The translations under genes and the position numbers were made by a program. 10,176 bases of DNA from an uncultured Lachnospiraceae bacterium (GTDB taxonomy: Bacteria > Bacillota_A > Clostridia > Lachnospirales > Lachnospiraceae), in the NCBI GenBank assembly GCA_905200565.1, contig CAJKKX010000042.1, positions 1-10,176 of the forward strand, given 5' to 3'. The notes under the pieces were generated by a model that saw only the letters and a program-made list of their open reading frames with translations, was not told the origin of the DNA and ran no database searches. Every line of letters starts with the position of its first letter. Position 1 is the stretch's first letter. Positions 7,026-10,176 of this stretch are shown piece after piece.

Positions 7026-10000
7026 TTATTTTACTTTTATTTGGCTTTTTGTTTTGACACCGAACAGCCTGCGGTAAGCTTTCACTTTGCGGTTCGGCAC
7101 ATCAAGCACTGCTTTCTTTGAAATGCCTTTAATACTGGACGCATATGCCTTTTTCAGCTTCTTTGATTTGATGATGATCTTTTTCAGCTTTTTCGCGCCG
7201 TTAAAGGCATTCTTCCCGATGACCTGTACATTCTTTCCGATGGTGACCTTTGTGAGCTTTTTATTTTTCTGAAACGCACCCTTCGCAATCTGTGTCACAG
7301 TGCAGGAGACGCCCTCCAGCTTCACGCTTCCTGGAATCGTGATGGCTTTCTCCGTCTTTTTCACAGGCTTTAATACCGTAACCTCCCGTTTTGCTGTCGA
7401 AAGCACTTTATAGTACAATTTCCCGGCTTTGTATACGCCGCCCTTTTTCAGCTCTTTCTTCGGCTGCGCCGAATCATCCGGTTTCTCCGTACCCGGCGTC
7501 TCTGTATCCGGCGTCTCCAGTTTCTCATACGCCGCCTCCGCCGCTTCCAGCAGGGTAAAATTCGTCACAAGCGCTTTCTGCTCATCCGTCAAAGCATCAT
7601 AAGCATTTCTCGCCTCAGTGATCGCACCTTCGCTCTCCAGAGTCACCTCGCCGATCGCCGCAATCTTTTCCATGACGTCTGCGGCCGTTCCTGCCTCTTT
7701 TCCTCCGGTAATCTGTATTCCGTTCAGGTTAAAACCCCATGTTTCATCCGTCGGAAATGCAATCTTCAGATAGTGTGTCTCCTCCGGAAGCCCCTCTGCC
7801 GTATACAGCCTGCTCGGCCATCCTTCTACCGAGGTATCTTCTGTTTTTTCATAATCGGTAAACGCCGTCCATTCCAGCCCGTCGGAAGATATTTCAAACC
7901 TGAAGTTTTTATTTGCAATATCCTGGTTGTGCGCTGTTCCTCTGATGGTAAAGCCTGTCATATAAGGCGCGCGTATCACCAGATATTCCGGGTTTGCATT
8001 ATTCGGCTCCGGATACGCCCCATACTGAAATCCATAATTGTGGCCTGTACAGTTTTCCACCAGCAGATGTTCTGACCACTGGTAAACCATAGAACTCTTC
8101 TGGCGGATATTCTCGATCTCATTGAACTTCTTCGCGTCAATATCCGGCACATAAGCAAAGTCCTCGCTCATACGGTAGGTTCCGACTTTTCCGGCGGCCC
8201 CCGGAGCCTTCATCGCATCGTTAAAATCAACGATTACTTTTGCTTTTACACGGAGCCCTTCTGATCCTGTGAGCGTCCCCACGATCTCTTTTACTTCCGC
8301 ATCCTGAAACATCTCTTCTGTCAATTTCGGCCATTCGATCGGAAATGTACGTGTATTTCCATCCTCTAACTGCGCTTCCACAGTTTCCGGAAGTTCCGGT
8401 ATCTCCCCGCGATCCACATAGAAAAAGAAATTCTCGTCCCACAAAAGACTCTCTACCTCTGCATATCGAACATTCACCACAGCCTCTGTCGTGGCGTCAT
8501 ACCCCAGAAGCCTTCCGCTTACTTTCACTTCCCCTGTCGAAGCTATCTCATCGTCCGGGATCGTATCCCATTTCACTTTTGCTGTTCCCTTCGTTCCATC
8601 TGTAAACGTAACGGCAACCTCTGTCGGCATCTGCGGGATTTTTCCTACCGTCGTTTCAACCGCAACGCTTTCTGCCTGTGCTATCTCTTTCTGCTCTTTC
8701 TTATAAACCGACAGCTTTGCGGCATACTTCTCTCCCACTTCTTTGCTTCCGATTTGAATTCGGTTTCCTGCCGTATCCGCGAGTGCAAAGGACAGAATAT
8801 TTCCTTCCGATTCCCCCTGCTTCAATTGCTTTAACAGATGCGTGACATCTACCGTGACCTCTCTCTGCTCATTTGCCAGAGAAAACTCACCGGAAATCGC
8901 CGTGGTATTTTCCATATTTTCTGCATCATAGGAAAGCGAAGGCTGGTTCCACCAGGTAAGGGCTCCGTCATCCGTGCGGTTGCCGTTCGTATCCTCCCGG
9001 CCGCTTCCCTCCGTCCAGTCTGACTCTGCCAGGCTTACCCGTATCCTGTCCTGGGACGCATTTCCGGCTGCTCTTTTCATGTAAACCAGCGATAAATAGG
9101 CGCTGTCAATATCCTCTCCGTTTTCCTGTAAGTCAAACGCTGAAAGATCATACTGCAAATATCCGATTTTACAATCGTAGCTGTCGTAAGGTCTGTTTCC
9201 TTCTCCAAAGAGTCCCTGCTCTGTATTACCCTGCAACTGAAGAAAGGCTTCTCCGCCATAATTTTTATCCGCCTCGTCCTTCCAGGATTGGATATTCGCA
9301 TCCTGCGCCGGAAGAATCCCTTCCCTACGTTCCAGCACGTCTTTCCGCGACGCAAATTCTCCAAGCTTATCTCCTGCAAACGGGACTACGATTACTTTAC
9401 TGCCGTGGGAATCATTTGGCATATCCTCTTCTTTCTGGACATCAATAACCGCAAAGGTCATAGCTGTCAGCGTCCCGTTTTCAATATATACATTGGGCCG
9501 CTCCAGCTTTGTCCAGTGATTCATCGTGCCGTCCGTATAGCTTAAGAACTCCGTATCCGGCGTGTATGCCGTACCCGGATGCAGCTTCCAGTTGTGGATT
9601 CCATCATCGGAGGTCAGATAATACGCATAACGCGCATCCCACTTATTTGCGATACAATGATACAGGCCGTCCGAATACCAGATCACCGGATCCTCGACAT
9701 TTTCATGGGACATTCCCGGAACCTTCCACCACAGTTTTCTTTCTACCACTTCCCAGGGACCTTCAATCGAATCCGCGATTGCAATATCTCCGTTCCGGTT
9801 GGTCGCTTCATAACGGCCGTCCGGCCTTACCATAATGCTGATATTCGAAAGTCCGAACTCATTGGTGTCTACATTCATCTTTCCGATGTGCGTCCATTCT
9901 CCCGTCAGGCTGTCTGACAGATGGAACGTACCATTTACCGCATCTCCATTTCTGCCCACGTCGCTCACAGAAATGGCGTATTTATACTGTCCATAGACAG

Positions 10001-10082
10001 GATCTTTTTCACTCAGTTTAAACGCAAAGACATTGTGTCCCGCCCCATCATAATAGTCCGGCCAGATGGGACCTTCATCCAC
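7026..10082 (-). CDS. Secreted multimodular GH43-like beta-propeller glycosidase, N-terminally truncated, with LRR_5 tail
   Basis: Likely an extracellular glycan-binding hydrolase. The first residue shown is a GTG at 10082, which is probably not the real start: there is no Shine-Dalgarno before it, and the frame stays open with plausible sequence back to a TAG at 10161-10163. Domains, numbered from the GTG: residues 1-240, part of a five-bladed GH43-like propeller. Visible motifs are GAGHNVFAFK, LSNISIMVRPDG, EDPVIWYSDGLYH (D131, candidate pKa modulator) and ERPNVYIENG (E194, candidate acid). Blade 1, which carries the usual Asp base in GH43, is missing. Residues 255-465 are a DNRLRE/CBM96-like domain. 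Residues 470-540 and 545-620 are Big_4-like Ig domains. Residues 625-795 are a galactose-binding-like sandwich. Residues 802-855 are a helical repeat, 856-877 a Pro/Thr/Glu linker, and 878-1018 an LRR_5 (BspA-like) domain ending in basic residues. No LPXTG motif is visible. Propeller fold is fairly secure; subfamily and substrate are not. Confidence 0.85.
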   Translation of the reverse strand: MDEGPIWPDYYDGAGHNVFAFKLSEKDPVYGQYKYAISVSDVGRNGDAVNGTFHLSDSLTGEWTHIGKMNVDTNEFGLSNISIMVRPDGRYEATNRNGDIAIADSIEGPWEVVERKLWWKVPGMSHENVEDPVIWYSDGLYHCIANKWDARYAYYLTSDDGIHNWKLHPGTAYTPDTEFLSYTDGTMNHWTKLERPNVYIENGTLTAMTFAVIDVQKEEDMPNDSHGSKVIVVPFAGDKLGEFASRKDVLERREGILPAQDANIQSWKDEADKNYGGEAFLQLQGNTEQGLFGEGNRPYDSYDCKIGYLQYDLSAFDLQENGEDIDSAYLSLVYMKRAAGNASQDRIRVSLAESDWTEGSGREDTNGNRTDDGALTWWNQPSLSYDAENMENTTAISGEFSLANEQREVTVDVTHLLKQLKQGESEGNILSFALADTAGNRIQIGSKEVGEKYAAKLSVYKKEQKEIAQAESVAVETTVGKIPQMPTEVAVTFTDGTKGTAKVKWDTIPDDEIASTGEVKVSGRLLGYDATTEAVVNVRYAEVESLLWDENFFFYVDRGEIPELPETVEAQLEDGNTRTFPIEWPKLTEEMFQDAEVKEIVGTLTGSEGLRVKAKVIVDFNDAMKAPGAAGKVGTYRMSEDFAYVPDIDAKKFNEIENIRQKSSMVYQWSEHLLVENCTGHNYGFQYGAYPEPNNANPEYLVIRAPYMTGFTIRGTAHNQDIANKNFRFEISSDGLEWTAFTDYEKTEDTSVEGWPSRLYTAEGLPEETHYLKIAFPTDETWGFNLNGIQITGGKEAGTAADVMEKIAAIGEVTLESEGAITEARNAYDALTDEQKALVTNFTLLEAAEAAYEKLETPDTETPGTEKPDDSAQPKKELKKGGVYKAGKLYYKVLSTAKREVTVLKPVKKTEKAITIPGSVKLEGVSCTVTQIAKGAFQKNKKLTKVTIGKNVQVIGKNAFNGAKKLKKIIIKSKKLKKAYASSIKGISKKAVLDVPNRKVKAYRRLFGVKTKSQIKVK
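7518..7679 (-). repeat. Single copy of the helical repeat in the propeller enzyme
   Basis: Residues 802-855 of the propeller enzyme (DVMEKIAAIGEV ... ARNAYDALTDEQKALVTN ... EAAYEKL). Similarity to the start of the window continues past the unit into the PDT linker (bases 1-16 align with 7502-7517). The two genes therefore appear to share a C-terminal cassette. Confidence 0.8.
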
Positions 10083-10176
10083 ATAAGGGCCATATAAAAT
10101 AGGAAAACTGCAAATATAAGGCTTTTCGGAGCCTACAATCCGAAAAAATAAAATAAAAGTCTATCACATTACGCTG
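10083..10176 (-). other. Interrupted 5' side of the propeller gene, no credible start
   Basis: The reading frame of the downstream enzyme stays open from 10083 to 10160 and is then closed by TAG at 10161-10163. Just before the GTG the in-frame residues are FPILYGPY, running into VDEGPIWPDYYDG. This looks like genuine glycosidase sequence and not a leader. No ATG or TTG lies in this stretch in frame, no signal peptide is encoded, and no AGGAGG-like site is visible. Further upstream the DNA turns AT-rich, with an inverted repeat at 10123-10146. The most economical reading is that the first part of the gene was lost or separated, by a frameshift, deletion or inserted element. Which one cannot be decided from this window. 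Confidence 0.55.
10123..10146. repeat. Inverted repeat in AT-rich DNA upstream of the truncated gene
   Basis: TTTTCGGA at 10123-10130 and TCCGAAAA at 10139-10146 form a perfect 8-bp stem with an 8-nt loop. A competing smaller stem, GGCT/AGCC at 10120-10133, overlaps it. Neither strand has a clean T-run immediately after the stem, so it does not read as a standard intrinsic terminator. It could be a mobile-element end, a regulatory hairpin or chance. Confidence 0.4.

Noticed and set aside
10080..10082. GTG at 10082 as the true start of the propeller enzyme
   Set aside because: There is no Shine-Dalgarno, no signal peptide, and glycosidase-like sequence continues upstream in frame.

Overview
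The window is about 10.2 kb of almost entirely minus-strand coding DNA. It encodes very large secreted carbohydrate-active enzymes. Base composition looks balanced. The multimodular architecture (carbohydrate-binding sandwiches, Ig-like domains, short helical repeats, a BspA-type leucine-rich tail) and the strong AGGAGG ribosome-binding site suggest a gut Firmicute of the Lachnospiraceae type. This is inference from protein style, because no rRNA or housekeeping gene is present.

Layout, in the direction of transcription (right to left). (1) 10176-10083 is the interrupted 5' side of the first enzyme gene. The reading frame continues with plausible glycosidase sequence up to a TAG at 10161-10163, but has no good start codon or ribosome-binding site. 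(2) 10082-7026 encodes the rest of that enzyme: a partial GH43-like beta-propeller, a DNRLRE/CBM96-like domain, two Big_4-like domains, a galactose-binding-like sandwich, one helical repeat and an LRR_5 tail. (3) 7025-6931 is a 95-bp spacer with a striking double-palindrome hairpin and a strong ribosome-binding site. (4) 6930-1 is one giant gene that continues past the left edge. It encodes a signal peptide, a CBM32/F5-8C domain, a GH43 propeller resembling exo-beta-1,3-galactanases (GH43_24), a beta-sandwich, a complete LacZ-type GH2 beta-galactosidase module, two related carbohydrate-binding-like sandwiches flanking an Fn3-like domain, and helical repeats.

The giant gene is broken in this sequence. 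The upstream reading frame stops at 4204-4206 in the middle of the GH2 sugar-binding domain. The rest of that domain resumes without loss in another frame, which I translated by hand and found free of stop codons from 4258 to the window edge (about 1,400 codons). A change of one net nucleotide near 4210-4217 would restore a protein of more than 2,300 residues. Two interrupted genes in 10 kb suggest either decay of the locus or sequence/assembly errors.

Functionally, the GH43_24-like and GH2 modules fit exo-acting removal of beta-linked galactose from type II arabinogalactan (plant arabinogalactan-protein) or related galactans outside the cell. The neighbouring propeller enzyme carries the same type of C-terminal module and is probably co-transcribed. 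All plus-strand reading frames appear to be shadows of these genes.
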